This document shows positions 34,211-45,124 of a DNA stretch of 64,000 nt, piece after piece. The position numbers and the translations under genes are program-made. Where the stretch lies: positions 19,146,501-19,210,500 of the forward strand of contig JAZHRO010000036.1 of the NCBI GenBank assembly GCA_037157565.1, read 5' to 3'. The notes under the pieces are model-generated. The model did not search any database and was not told the DNA's origin. It saw only the letters and a list, made by a program, of their open reading frames with translations. The stretch comes from Thalassia testudinum. Its lineage: Eukaryota > Streptophyta > Magnoliopsida > Alismatales > Hydrocharitaceae. Numbering within the stretch: position 1 is the first letter of the stretch; every line of letters starts with the position of its first letter.

Positions 34211-36290
34211 AAAGTTCTAATGCTGTTTCACATCATCTTCCCTGACTCTGGTGAGCTCCTTGAGCTTGACCAAAGCCTTCTTAGTCTTTTTAACTCACTA
34301 ATCACCTTCTTAACTATGACATGATCATTTCTATCACACGAATTACATGCTTTATCACCTATTTCGCTTAAATCACCTCACACACAACTGAGGACCTCCA
34401 CTGTCTATGGCGGAGGTCCCAAAGCAATTTCACAGCCATCTGAGGCCCTTCATCTCCTATTCGCACCATTAAGGACCTATTTCACCCTTCAATTAGATAA
34501 ATCACTCATCACACAATAAACGCCTAATTCCATCCAACCTTTTGAGCTCGCTGTTAGTGGTAGCTCAAAAAGAGTTACATCACTAATTCCATCCAACCTT
34601 AGCTTTGCCATACTCATTTAAATTGTTTCCCTCATTCAATCGAGAGGGAGAGAAGTTCTGGAGTTCATGTGAACTCAAAATATGTTTTTACTAGATTTTG
34701 CGATAAATCCTTGTGTTTGATCATTAACTTGATCAATTTAAGTGTTCTTGAGGTTTGTTGCAACCTCTGGAGTCATTCAAGATCTTTCTTAAAGCATTTC
34801 TTAGAGATTCAATCTCTAGTGTGCTAAATTGGCTTTCATCGGAATTCTAGCGAGGTTCGGCGAATCAAAACATTACCATAGCCTTCAGAACTCCTTATGA
34901 AGCTCTAGATAGGATTATTTTGATGAGAGGATCTAATTCCATTAATTAAATTGGAATTTTAATGCTGATTATTCACTATTGATCATTGTCTTGTCCAACT
35001 CCTATAGAGTTGGAGAGACATAATCATTGAGGCTTAGAAGTTAAAAATAGGTCTTGAAGCATGAGAGAACCTCATAGAACCTACTTTAGACTTTACTTAG
35101 GTTTGAGGATCCTTGAAATCGTTTGTCGAACAACCCACTTCTGAGCTTAGGCGAGAGTGCCTGAGAGCATCTCTAGAGTGATCAAAACACAATTTTAATG
35201 AGTGCAATAGATTTCTTACATCAAATTGAGTCTAGATATGTCTTTAATTTTATGGAAATTGGACTAAATTAGAAAGTCAAATTTCAACCTTCGAAGGTCA
35301 ACTTGGAGTTGTTCTTAAGAAATGAGGATTTGAAACTCTGAATTAATGGATTATTTGAGCTCTTGAGATGATTTGTGATTATTTAGAATAGGTTTGATTG
35401 TGTTTTATTGAGTTTTGATGCAAATTTAAAGATCTGACCTATTTGGGTTCAAAGTAGAACCCAAAGCATTTCAGAGCTTTATTGTTGAGATTTTAACTCA
35501 AATTTCACCCAGATCTGTTCTATTTGATATTTTAAGTTGATTTGGATCGTTATATAGGTATCTAAACTACTTGTTGGATTGATTTATACCTGAAATCAGT
35601 GTTCTGTGATTCAACTCGAAGCTCTTAAGCTTCTGAAGCTCTTTCCCTACTCTTTTCTCCCTTAATTAGATGCAGAATGCATTCTTAAGCATTCTGAAAC
35701 TCTTAAATAAGAGAATTAATCCCTTTGGAGGTCAATCGATCTCTAATTTCATGTCTGCAGCACATTCCAACCATGGCAATAGTGAATGTTCTTCTTTGAA
35801 TCCTTGGATCACTTTTGATCCAAGCACCAAATTGGTGCTTAAATTGGATAGAGGACCTTAAAAGCTTTTGATCGAGATATTGTGTGCTTGATTTGGTCCT
35901 TTGAGCCAGCCAGAATCATTGTTTGAAGTTGATGTCGGCAAGCGCTGTGCGAAGGAGGAGCAACTGGATTAAGTCCCATATTAGGAGAAGAAGAGTGCTT
36001 GCACGAGTATAAAATGTAAAGTGCATTGAGACTGCTTGGTCATCAGCACAGGGTGCAACTGTTGAGCAAATGTCTTGAGCACATGCGTGCACGTGCATGC
36101 ATGTGTGTGCGTGGGGTCGGGGGGCGTGAGCGGATTTGTAGGGTTGTTGGGCCCTTTATTGAGCAAAATGGCTAAAATCGACACTAATGAACTAGCACCA
36201 GCTCGAGTAGGGTTTGGTCCCACCCCTAGTGGGTGCTGTATATTCCCGAAAGAATTGGTCCACCCACTAATTAATTTTTGATTAAAAGTT
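34211..36290. other. AT-rich region without recognisable gene
   Basis: No ORF longer than about 80 codons and no RNA gene or LTR boundary that I can support. An 18-base direct repeat (CTAATTCCATCCAACCTT) occurs near 34526 and 34586. A promoter-like stretch around 35950-36110 has GTCCCATATTAGGAG, then TATAAAAT at 36008-36015. That arrangement is seen in some plant Copia LTRs, but I find no second LTR. Confidence 0.4.
36008..36015 (+). promoter_or_regulatory. TATA-like box of unknown unit
   Basis: TATAAAAT, 40 bases after GTCCCATATTAGGAG. Candidate core promoter of an LTR or TRIM remnant. Confidence 0.25.
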
Positions 36291-36831
36291 AAATTGGTTT
36301 AAGAGCCTAAATTGTCTAAGTGTGGATCAGAGTGAGAAAGGAGAGAGAGGTATGAGTGCATAGTGATAATTAAGAGAGAATGTGTGAGGGCTAAAGTGAT
36401 GAGAGTGCACAGCAAAAGTAAGACTAAAAAAAGAGGGAGAGAAGCATAAGAAAGAAATGAAGAGAGAGAGAGAGGACTTAAAAAGAGAATTGAGAATTAA
36501 AGATAAAGAAACAAAGAGACGTCTGATAAACTAATTAGAAGCCTAACTTTGAGATTTAAGTTGTCTGATCAAGAAAAGTGATGTCTGACTAAAGGTTGAG
36601 CTGAATTAGAAGGAGAAATGAAGTGCTTGAGCTTATTGTTAAAGAGGCATTGTTTGTATTGATAAATCTTTTATGCCTTTATATTTTGTAACACTTGTAG
36701 TAAACATTTCTTTTCGTTGCTTTTCAATGGAAAAACCTTTCATGTATATTTCTTTTCATATTTCTTTCCATATAATTTCATGTCTATTTCTTTTCATGTG
36801 CTTAACATATTTATGTAATTAATGTGAATTT
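36291..36831 (+). other. purine-rich then AT-rich stretch upstream of the LINE
   Basis: GA-rich sequence 36330-36510 followed by AGACGTCTGA at 36517 resembles the sense strand of the D LTR (GA tract followed by GACGTC), so this may be LTR debris. 36680-36810 holds repeated TTTCTTTTCAT-like units. No gene seen. Confidence 0.35.
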
Positions 36832-37552
36832 TTGATGGCCTACCATCGGGTTGGGGAGATGGCGACTAGGGTTTGGGAGGGTGGCGACGGCTGGAAGGTG
36901 TGGAGGTCTAGGAGATGGCGTCAGAGAGAAAGGAGGGAGGAGGTTAGGGCAATCAACCAGGCGACATACGGGGTCGGCAACTTCTGGAGGAGGCAGAGAG
37001 GAGGGAATGCCGAAGTAGTGTGCTATCGATGCAGAAGAAGAGGGCATATTGCGGTGGTGTGCAGTTACTCGACTTTGTGCCTAGCGTGTAGGGATTGGAG
37101 TCATAAGAAGGACTCATGCAGAAGGGTGGGGACTATGGACCAGAATGGAGCGAAGTTGCAAAGGGGTCATGGAGCGATGGGGAAGACACCCCCATCACCA
37201 CCGACGAGTTTGGGACAGGCCTATGATGTCGAAATCCCTCAGTCTGAGGATACTGGGGCAGCAGAGATTGCGATAAGGGGCACCCTCATTGGAGAAATAC
37301 TGATAGGAGCTTATTCACTTGGGAGGATCCATAGTTTGGTATGATCTTTAACTCTGTCCTCCAAGGGGTGGAAGGTTGCACATTTGGGTGGGCCTCGATT
37401 TGTGTTATTCGACCTGGGAATGTTAGATGTGGAAGGGCTTCGTTTTCGCACAAGCGCTTTTGAAGGGACGACTGTTCTATGGCGGCTGGTATCGTCGTTT
37501 GACAGTGCACTACAGGATTGTCCTCCTCAAATGGCGGAGAACAGGCAGGGCA
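36832..37552 (+). pseudogene. LINE ORF1, 5' part (CCHC zinc knuckles)
   Basis: ORF1 of a non-LTR retrotransposon, an RNA-binding gag-like protein of the plant L1 type. The frame opens near ATG 36835. Two adjacent CX2CX4HX4C knuckles follow, CYRCRRRGHIAVVC (37021-37062) and CLACRDWSHKKDSC (37078-37119). The same frame continues through a TGA at 37342-37344 into a segment with GPRFVLFDLG, resembling the DUF4283 region that follows knuckles in many plant LINE ORF1 proteins. It is interrupted at 37552 by copy A, whose GGGCA target duplication is 37548-37552, and resumes in the same frame at 62527. The identification rests on the knuckles plus the ORF2 start found downstream. Confidence 0.75.
37548..37552. 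repeat. target-site duplication of copy A (GGGCA)
   Basis: GGGCA at 37548-37552 and at 62522-62526, 25 kb apart. Joining the flanks restores a continuous LINE reading frame. Confidence 0.92.
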
Positions 37553-38173
37553 TATTGGGAGTGGAAAACTACGCGATCGAAATTGGATTTTAAAAACCCA
37601 TCGTTATAGTTTGATTTGTGAAGTAATCCGTCAACAGATAAAACTTTATCGAAATTTGTAAAGAAATTCCGGGTCGAACATAGGGAGGCTACGTCGATCT
37701 AAAATCCACGATTATAATTTTTTTTTGGTATTTTTGTTTGAAAGCAAGATAATTACAATGGAATTGATATTAATAGTAAGAAAGAGAGAGAACAATCACT
37801 TGATATAATAATACTATTTTTACAACTAAAAAAAGTAGGAAATGATTGCAACTGGAAAGCGGGAAATTCTATTCTAGAAAGCGATAAAAAGAAGGGAGAG
37901 AGATGTTATCCTCCTCGACGACTGCTTGGAGGACAAGCCAGACGGAGAGACGCCTGGAAAACGGAGGTCGGAGTGGGAAGGAGGACGAAGCAGGATGAAG
38001 CGGGAATGAGGCAGCATGTTATCATCGTTGAGGGATCCACTTTCGGAACATGGGCGAGAAAACCTTGGATTTGGCTCTAGAGGAGCATCTCGGGTGTGGG
38101 ACAAGCTCCTCTTGAGCTTTAGAGAGGGAGAGAGGTGAAGGAAGGGATGAGAATTTAGTAGGGTAGGCGTCTC

Positions 38174-38181
38174 CTTTTATA
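38174..38181 (-). promoter_or_regulatory. TATA box of copy A 3' LTR
   Basis: Minus-strand TATAAAAG followed by GAG, 53 bases from the inverted repeat. Confidence 0.7.
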
Positions 38182-38233
38182 GCTGCAAGAATGGGGGGCA
38201 ATTTGGTCATTCCATATTCAAAAACATTAAAAT

Positions 38234-38273
38234 CAGGTCTTTAGTGATAGATTTATTCGTCACTAAAGACCTG
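38234..38273 (-). promoter_or_regulatory. inverted repeat upstream of TATA box (copy A 3' LTR)
   Basis: CAGGTCTTTAGTGA and TCACTAAAGACCTG, 14 bp perfect with a 12-base spacer. The same structure with one mismatch is at 61565-61604, and shorter versions are in LTR G and in 7273-8070. Confidence 0.7.
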
Positions 38274-38524
38274 GTGTGGGCGATGGTGCGCGCGCCGTGC
38301 GCGCCTCCTCCTCTCCTACGCCTTAATGCAAAAGCACATCCAAGCAATCTCAGCCGTCTGATCGTGAGATTGGACGGCTCAGATCGCTCCTCACCCACTT
38401 TAGCTTCGCCTAACCCATGTTTGAGATCAGGTGTGAGGCAGGGCATCCAATTTCGCGTGCACCCGATTGGACGATCTGGGCCATTTGTAGCTGATACGCG
38501 CGCCCACGCAAGAAGAGGAGCTTC

Positions 38525-38590
38525 ACGACGGCTTGAACGTGTGCGCTTCGCATGCATAGCAACTTAACCACTACGCTACGCAGCGGTTTA
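38525..38590 (-). promoter_or_regulatory. tRNA/SINE-like module in copy A 3' LTR
   Basis: On the minus strand, A-box TAGCGTAGTGG (38568-38578) followed by TTAAG, then B-box GTTCAAGCC (38530-38538), about 29 bases apart. Typical of tRNA-derived SINE heads. Better preserved in the other LTR. Confidence 0.6.
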
Positions 38591-39172
38591 AGGCGTGATG
38601 TTGCTTTTGTGTGCGACTAATCTTGGACGTTGGATCTTCATCCAACAGTCGAGATGTCACATCACGCAATCCTTTAGGAGTTGAACGGAGGGGGGTGGCT
38701 GGGTGCGGATGGTTAGGATGGTGCCACGTGGCACCATCCCGATCGTCCATCTTCTTTGTGTTGTAGATGGTTCCACGGATGTCGGATTGGACTGATTTTT
38801 GTGCCGTTAGTTGCGATCGCCGATCCGAACCCGTCTGTACTGTCAGATTTGTTGTCTGAAGTGCAGATTGACACTATCTTGGCCTAAGCTTCCTCGGACT
38901 ATATCTGGTGCTACGGTTGTCCGATCAGGGCGATCTTGGAGTCGTTGAACTCCTATCGTCGCCCTGATCAAAGTTGGATCTTTCATCTAAAGTCCCGATT
39001 AAAAGTCTCTCTGTTCCTGGCCATAAAAGGAGACAATTACTATACAATTTATACAATTTAACCTAAATGCATGATTTTGTGTTATGCAATATTTACAATG
39101 CATGATGCTAATATGGTACTAAGAACATGCATTAATAAACATTTTTGGCTATTTAGATGTATGGACATCACA

Positions 39173-39182
39173 CCCCCATGCC
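39173..39182 (-). promoter_or_regulatory. polypurine tract of copy A
   Basis: Minus-strand GGCATGGGGG two bases from the 3' LTR, within the block containing GGGACTGGCAAAAGATAG. Confidence 0.8.
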
Positions 39183-40396
39183 TATCTTTTGCCAGTCCCT
39201 AGCAAAAACTACATGCTATTTATAAAAGAATTAGGATTGGATTACTTGGGTAAAAGTTATTTTCAACATTAAGAAATTTTTACTTAGGACCTAAACTTTC
39301 AAAGACAACACTGCCTGTGTATCTGCCAAAATGTAGACCGCCTCAAGCCTTCGCCTTATTCAAAGAAGGATCTTTTTTTCTCCTTTTTCTTCTTTTCTAT
39401 TTTTTTTGGATTTTTGAGTTTAGGGTTACAAAGCAGCTTTCTACGGCCATTCAACCCACCCAAGACTTGATGAGAACCCTAAGTTCTAAGCATCTTTTTG
39501 TGAATGTGATAGACTCGTTGATCGGCAACCAGAACAGACTTCGGATTTCTATGCCTCTAGGTGACCTTAAAAAAAATTCTACTTAAAGGTGTATCTATAC
39601 GACTTGTAGCTTTCTCTCTACTTTTATTTTTATGGAGTCAACACAAGGGTGAATCCAGTGTATATCTCCCCGGCTTATTCTACTTCTCCACTTCTTCCTA
39701 AGTGTTTTAGGAATTAAACATGCATTTCTTAAGCTGGGATCTGGACAACCTTTCAATGGGCTGTTACTCACGATAACTTGCTAGCCATACTCGTGGGGTG
39801 AAGTGTGGCTTATTATTTTTTTTGTTTTTGTTTTCTCCTTTTCTTTTTCTTTTTCTTTTCTTTTCTTTTTTTTTTTTAAGTAGGTGGCTTGCCTGGTCTA
39901 AGATTTACCTAAAGGCAGCAGGAAAAGAATGATCCAGTGGCTGGGCTTTGGACAACCTACCTATGGGCTATTACCCATGATAACTTACCAACCATACCAC
40001 CCTAGAAGGTTCATTAGTTGCCCAATTTCCATTAAAACCGCCGAACAACGACTCAGTGCGAATAGTGTGTAGATGCTTAGACTTAAAGTTCCCTTAAATC
40101 AAAGAGCGGGTTGATAAGTCGTGTACTTATCACCCCAACTTATTTAATCAAATTGAAATGGAATTTAGGATGGTGAGGACTCGATATACAAATCCACATT
40201 TTAGTGGATACCCGGGCTAATTAAGCCTAAAGACCTGAAGGGTCTTAGTGTTCAGATCCTACTATAATATTTCTTAAGATTGAAAAGTCCTAATGCACAA
40301 GTATTCTTTCCTAATTCAATTTTTTTTAATATAAGAAAACAAGTATAATTTACAAGAATTCAATAGAGTTGACAAAATGATTCAGAAATGAATCTA

Positions 40397-40408
40397 CCCC
40401 CCCATGCC
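40397..40408 (-). promoter_or_regulatory. internal PPT-like motif of copy A
   Basis: Minus-strand GGCATGGGGGGG, 1.2 kb from the PPT and about 160 bases after the pol stop. Confidence 0.55.
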
Positions 40409-40564
40409 TAGCTGATGCAATGTCCGTATTGAGAATAAAAGACATGAAAGGAAGAGTAGAATGTAGAAGATATCACCTGAATATGATGCTCAGGTCAGCT
40501 CTGAGTCAGACTGTACAACTGCTAAGTTTAATGCCATCAGCTAGGCGAAGTCTAGCCAAAGAAA

Positions 40565-41430
40565 TCATAATGTGAATAGAGTAACCGTGTCTGAGATGGG
40601 TTTTGGAACAATACGGTCAATAAAAGGCTTCAGATGTTGACTGTTGACTTTAAATGAATTACTCGTCTTTAGGTCAGAGCTTTGAACAACCCCGTTTAGA
40701 AATATTTGATCAATGATGAATGGGTCATTCCATTTTGACCTAAGTTTGCTGGGAAAGAGCTTAAGTCGAGAATCAAAGAGCCAGACCTTTCGGTTCGGCT
40801 CAAAGCTCTTGCGGGATATCAATTGGTCATGAAGAGCTTTGGTCCGAGCCTTATAGATCTTGGCATTCTCGTACACATTGTTTCTAAGCTCCTCCAACTC
40901 AGATAGTTGGAGTTTCCTGATCTTTCCAGCTAAACTCAAATCCAGATTACACTGCTTGATTTCCTAGAATGTCCTATGTTCAATTTCTATGAGAAAATGG
41001 CACACCTTTCCATACACCAGACGAAATGGTGACATGCCGATAGGCGTTTTGTATGTCGTACAGTAAGCCCAAAGAGCATCAAGCTTTTGAGTCTCGTCTT
41101 TACGATCAGGCATAACCATTTTCTGAAGAATATTCTTGATCTCCCAATTGGAGATCGTGGCTTGTCCATTCGTCTGGGGGTGGTAAGGCATAGTGATTCT
41201 ATGATTTACCCCATATTTTGCTAGTAAATTACAGAACTGGGCATTAGTGAAGTGAGTACCACCATTGCTAATGATGGCCCTCGGAATCTTGAACCGATTG
41301 AGGATGTTCTTGAAAAAATTGATGACCACCTTGTGGTCATTGGTTCGGGTGGGAATAGCCTTGATCCACTTGGACACATAATCAATAGCGACGAGAATGT
41401 ACTGGTGTCAAAATTAAGGGAGGAAGGGTC
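40565..41430 (-). pseudogene. pol: pol of copy A, integrase second half
   Basis: Continues the copy A frame on the far side of copy B. It contains the rest of the integrase core and the C-terminal region. The second catalytic Asp is changed to Asn (IISNGGTHF near 41255) and the expected catalytic Glu in the NGQAxxSN segment is replaced by Thr. Stops occur near 41410, near 41404 and at 40964-40966 (TAG where Trp is expected). The frame stays in phase with 54813-59619. The C-terminal part has the KVWLFDSRLKLFPSKL motif and ends at 40565. Confidence 0.88.
41426..41430. repeat. target-site duplication of copy B (GGGTC)
   Basis: GGGTC at 41426-41430 and 54808-54812. The insertion point lies in the integrase core of copy A, between the FMGP segment and the second catalytic residue. 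Confidence 0.93.
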
Positions 41431-41812
41431 TGTTTGCACCTCAAAACACGCCTATAATAACGCCTTCTTATGCTATTTTCTAGCATTAACTATGTATATT
41501 ATAATCCTATAGCCACATTTGTAAAAACGGTTGCATGCATGCATTTAATCAAGAGAGGAAGAGGAGTGAAACAATCACCTGCATAGTTACATTTTTCTTC
41601 AAGTGCCTCCTTGCAAAATCACCCTCTTTTTATTTTTCCTCTTGATTTCTTCTTTTCTCTCCTTCCCGCGGCTGCACTCTTCCCGCAGCTGCATGCAACG
41701 CAGCACTTCTTCCCGTCACTTCTCCCTGCCAACGTCGCTCCCTATAGCTGCAACTTGCGCACCCTCTCCCTGCTGCAGCTGGCACGCCACTCTCTCCTCC
41801 TCTATAAGTAGC

Positions 41813-41820
41813 TGCAGCTT
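41813..41820 (+). promoter_or_regulatory. TATA box of copy B 5' LTR
   Basis: TATAAGTA after CCTCCTC; the same in the 3' LTR at 52879-52886. The transcript start would lie about 30 bases on. Confidence 0.6.
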
Positions 41821-42388
41821 CATCCTCGCAACACAGGCTGCTGCAGCAACAAAAACCCGTAGCCATCTTCTCCACCGCTTTCCCCTCCCATACGTCGGCC
41901 CTCCGTCGAGGAGGCACCCGGCGAGCAGGAGAACCCACTGTGGTGCACACCACCACAGTGGGAGCACCACCGCCCAGCTCTTCGACGAGCTGGTGGGCGT
42001 GGTGCATTCCCTCGCTTCGTTTTTTTTCTTTAACGCCATTGCCGCCGCTCCAAGCTTCGAAGCTTGAAGCCACGGCAGCAGCAGCAGCAGGTCCTCCCGC
42101 TCCTCCGCGACCGTCCCCGCAGCCGCCCGTCGACTTCGCGCGCGCCTGCAGGGCCATTCCCCGCTCAACCTCCGTCCTGACGTCCTCGCAGTTGCACCTG
42201 TAGCCGTCCGCCGCGCGCACTGCAGCGGCCGGCTATGGCCTCGTGCCGCCCCCTGCCCTCCTCCGCGACCCTCCGCGACCACCTGCAGACCTCCTCCACG
42301 CTCGCTCCTCCACACCTTCGCTCGCCCGTCGCCTTCGCGAACGCCTGCAGGAACCCTACGCGAAGCCGCGCCTGCATCCACCGTCTTT

Positions 42389-42452
42389 AGACGTCTGCCT
42401 CCGCCTTCAGACGACGCGGCGTCAGACGTCCGCCGGAGGCGGCAGACGTCTT
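42389..42452. promoter_or_regulatory. GACGTC inverted-repeat cluster in copy B 5' LTR
   Basis: AGACGTCTGCC (42389) pairs with GGCAGACGTCTTAA (42442). A third GACGTC lies at 42425. The same cluster is in the 3' LTR at 53465-53528. Confidence 0.6.
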
Positions 42453-42559
42453 AACTCACGCGTCCGCGATCTCTCGCTCGCCCGCTCTCTCTCTGCTGAT
42501 CTCTCCCGCCCGCTCCCGCTCTCTCTCTCACGTATTCTCTCTCTCTCTCTCTCTTTTTT

Positions 42560-43050
42560 ACTCACTAACAGACACACACTCACAGCAACGCACACACACA
42601 CACGTTCACCGACGCACACACACCTATACCAACACATACACACACACTCACACACTTATAGTACCATATATATATATAAATATATATATACATACATACA
42701 TATATATATATATACATAGTATATCTATATAGTTATGTATACATACACATATATATAATATATATATACATATATATATAATATATATATATATATATCT
42801 ACTTATATATACATCTATATACTTATATATATATAGACATATATACTTATATACATATATATATATACATATCTATATACATATATATATACATATATAT
42901 AGTAATATATATATATACTTATATACATATATATACACATATATATCTATATATATATATATCTATACATATATAACTATACATTTATATATATATATAG
43001 ATATATTTACTTATATACATACATATGTACATATATTTTCATGTTATTTA
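42560..43050. repeat. CA then TA microsatellite in copy B 5' LTR
   Basis: CT and CACA repeats followed by about 400 bases of TATA/CATA. Counterpart at about 53640-54110 with small length differences. Confidence 0.92.
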
Positions 43051-43741
43051 TTATACGCTGTATCGCGGGGATATCTGCACCAGTTGCTAATATTCCCTGA
43101 TACACGCGTACAAAAAAAGCGTGGTCCCATACATCATCCATCCTCCATCCACACTCCACGCGGCACCTAGTCGTGTTGGTTGCGTCTCTCTAGACGTCGA
43201 CTGACTCGACATAGTGCTACACTCCATCGCCACCTCCACCCCCACCCCTTTTTATATATACTACATATATATATATATACATACTATATTTACTTTCTGT
43301 CTATTTGCTTTTCTGTTAGTAAAAAGATAAAAAAAATACATAAAAAAGAAAAGATAATCTTTGACTTGCAGGTACCCTCGTCTTGCGAGTAGCAAGACTT
43401 GTTTTGGGACTCTGTTTGGCTAAAAGCCAAGGACACAATTTTGAGGGTGTGCCTCAAGAACAAGGATTACCATAAAAAAAAAAACCTAAATAAGAAAAAC
43501 ACCAAAAACACAATAAACGAACGGAAGAGACGCGTTTTAAGGAAAACGTAGAAACTCGACTTTAACCCCACTTCCCTGTGTTCGACCCTGGGCCTAAAAG
43601 TGACAAGATAAAATCAATTAGGCCAGGTTAAAAATTTTGTAAAGAGATGGTTAGGTCCAAATTAGGTTAACCACTATACACATTTCAACGATAAAAATAT
43701 CATATTAACAACCTATTCGGGCCGACCCATCATAACTTTTC

Positions 43742-43759
43742 TGGCGCCGTTGCCGGGGA
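43742..43759 (+). promoter_or_regulatory. primer-binding site of copy B (tRNA-Asp)
   Basis: TGGCGCCGTTGCCGGGGA, 9 bases after the 5' LTR, complementary to the 3' end of plant tRNA-Asp. This is the usual primer of Athila elements. Confidence 0.95.
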
Positions 43760-45124
43760 GGTGCGCCTTCGAGTAAGTTTCTATCCAAATCCTTTCAATT
43801 TTTCTCTTCCCTCTTCACGGGTATTGTTGTTTTTGGTGTGCAGGTGAACTTGGTGGAAGGAGAAGGAAAGCAGACGAAGTCGGGAACGAGGGTAGATCCA
43901 AGGCGGGAACGAGAGCGTGAAGACGCCGACACCGCATTGGAGCTTCGCACACGTTGCCAAACCAGTAGGTTTTCTCTTTCTTAGCAAACTAGGGTTAGCT
44001 TGCCACCCAAAAAAAAAAAAAAAAACTAGAAAAACTTCTTGGGATTTCTTGGGGCAAGTGGATTAAAATTCACTTATTTGATTGGTTGTATTCACTCCCA
44101 CTGCCCCGGGATTTCCCGCCACACTTCGCATAGCGAAAATTCGAGAATCTTGATTCTTGGATTTCTCGCCGAGGGAAGTATTCTTTGAGGCAAAGAAAAA
44201 GATTGCTTATATCCCTCTTTTGCCTCACTTATCTTTAATTCAGGATCACATTTTTGGTGGGGAGACTTGGAATTGAGTTGATTCCAACCCCACCACGACT
44301 TTTCAAACTTGCCTGTGATTCGATCCTGAATACTTCAACCCCAACAATTTTATTTTCTTTATCTTTTGGTTGAAGCCTTGTGTGTGGAAATCATTTCTGG
44401 TGATTGGGAGCACTTGAATTGAAGTGCTTTGGCTCCCTGTCACATTGATATAAAACTGATTCGTGCATCCACACTTAGAAATCTCCATTTAGGGTAGCCC
44501 ATTGCATTTTAGCATGCAGTAACTAACTGATAATTGAAGAAGGGTTTCTTGGGTTTTAGAAGGAAAACCTGTATTTTTGCAAAAACCCGGAGATTGGTTG
44601 AATTGGTAATTCAACAAAACCCTAAAATTCATACTACTTAAGGCTGAACTCTAAAAACCATTCGCCAATAAAAACTTCAATTCGGGGAGATTTCCCCGTT
44701 GCATGCTTGTTCTTACACACTCTTAAAATCAATCACTTGGGCATTACCTGTAAACAACGCCCTTCACATTCCAAAAGCACTTGACCCTAAGCCTCTAATT
44801 AAAACTGGTAGTAACTTGACCCTTACTAAGGATTGGAGGTCTAACTACCTGCGTGTAGCGACTACGTGCTGGTGAGAGTTCCCGCGTGCTATCGGGTGTC
44901 TAAGACTGGGGCAAACGGCCTTTCAATCTGGCCCGGTGGTTCCGCGGTGCTCTCATTCGGTTCCGTAGTTCGTGATAGTAGGTAACTTAGATCTTTAGGT
45001 CTAAGGGCACACTGTAGAGGTTAGGAACTTGACTGTATTGATTTGTAATCAAGTGTACCTTTGCGGCGTCATTTCTCTCATCCCTTTTCCCTTCTCATCT
45101 CCCCAATTCTTCCTGCGATAGTGC
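43760..45124 (+). other. 5' leader of copy B
   Basis: 1.37-kb untranslated leader with no gene. Features: a T-rich tract ending TGCAG at 43843, resembling a 3' splice site, and a GC-rich block at 44810-44995 conserved with copy E (see 26860-27060). Confidence 0.8.
44810..44995 (+). promoter_or_regulatory. conserved GC-rich leader block, possible packaging signal
   Basis: Better conserved between B and E than the surrounding leader. It contains GTAACTTGACC, GGTCTAACTACCTGCGTGTAG and GGTGGTTCC segments with self-complementarity, and ends about 130 bases before gag. Function is inferred from position only. Confidence 0.4.

Larger units (their letters stand above)
37553..39170 (-). repeat. 3' LTR of copy A
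   Basis: 1618 bp. In sense (minus) order: tip TGATGTCCATACATC, tRNA-like module 38525-38590, inverted repeat 38234-38273, TATAAAAG 38174-38181, AT-rich 3' end. Matches 60857-62521, and LTR G in the opposite orientation. Confidence 0.92.
39171..40564 (-). other. 3' non-coding region of copy A
   Basis: 1.4 kb without env or other gene. It holds the PPT at the LTR, a polypyrimidine tract at about 39810-39880 and an internal PPT-like motif at 40397-40408. Confidence 0.8.
41431..43732 (+). repeat. 5' LTR of copy B
   Basis: Starts TGTTTGCACC and ends CGACCCATCA. In order: AT-rich tip, CT/GC-rich promoter with TATAAGTA at 41813, GC-rich region to 42360, GACGTC cluster 42389-42452, CT and CA repeats, TA microsatellite, U5. 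Antisense frames of 196 and 221 codons in the GC-rich part also occur in the 3' LTR and are not genes. Confidence 0.95.

Noticed and set aside
36832..37344. Host zinc-knuckle gene
   Set aside because: The CCHC pair could suggest a cellular RNA-binding protein, but the frame continues across copy A into LINE ORF1 and is followed by an ORF2 endonuclease start.
37553..37558. LTR start placed at TGGGAG (37556) instead of 37553
   Set aside because: With TG at 37556 the flanks give no target duplication. The paired LTR reads TGTTGGGAG and the GGGCA duplication fits only a start at 37553 with TG changed to TA.
41630..42381. Minus-strand frames of 196 and 221 codons, repeated at 52792-53457
   Set aside because: They are antisense to the GC-rich part of the copy B LTR and appear in both LTRs. 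Composition is biased and no domain is visible.
42560..43050. CRISPR-like or satellite array
   Set aside because: Simple TA/CATA repeats without unit-spacer structure in plant DNA. Microsatellite only.
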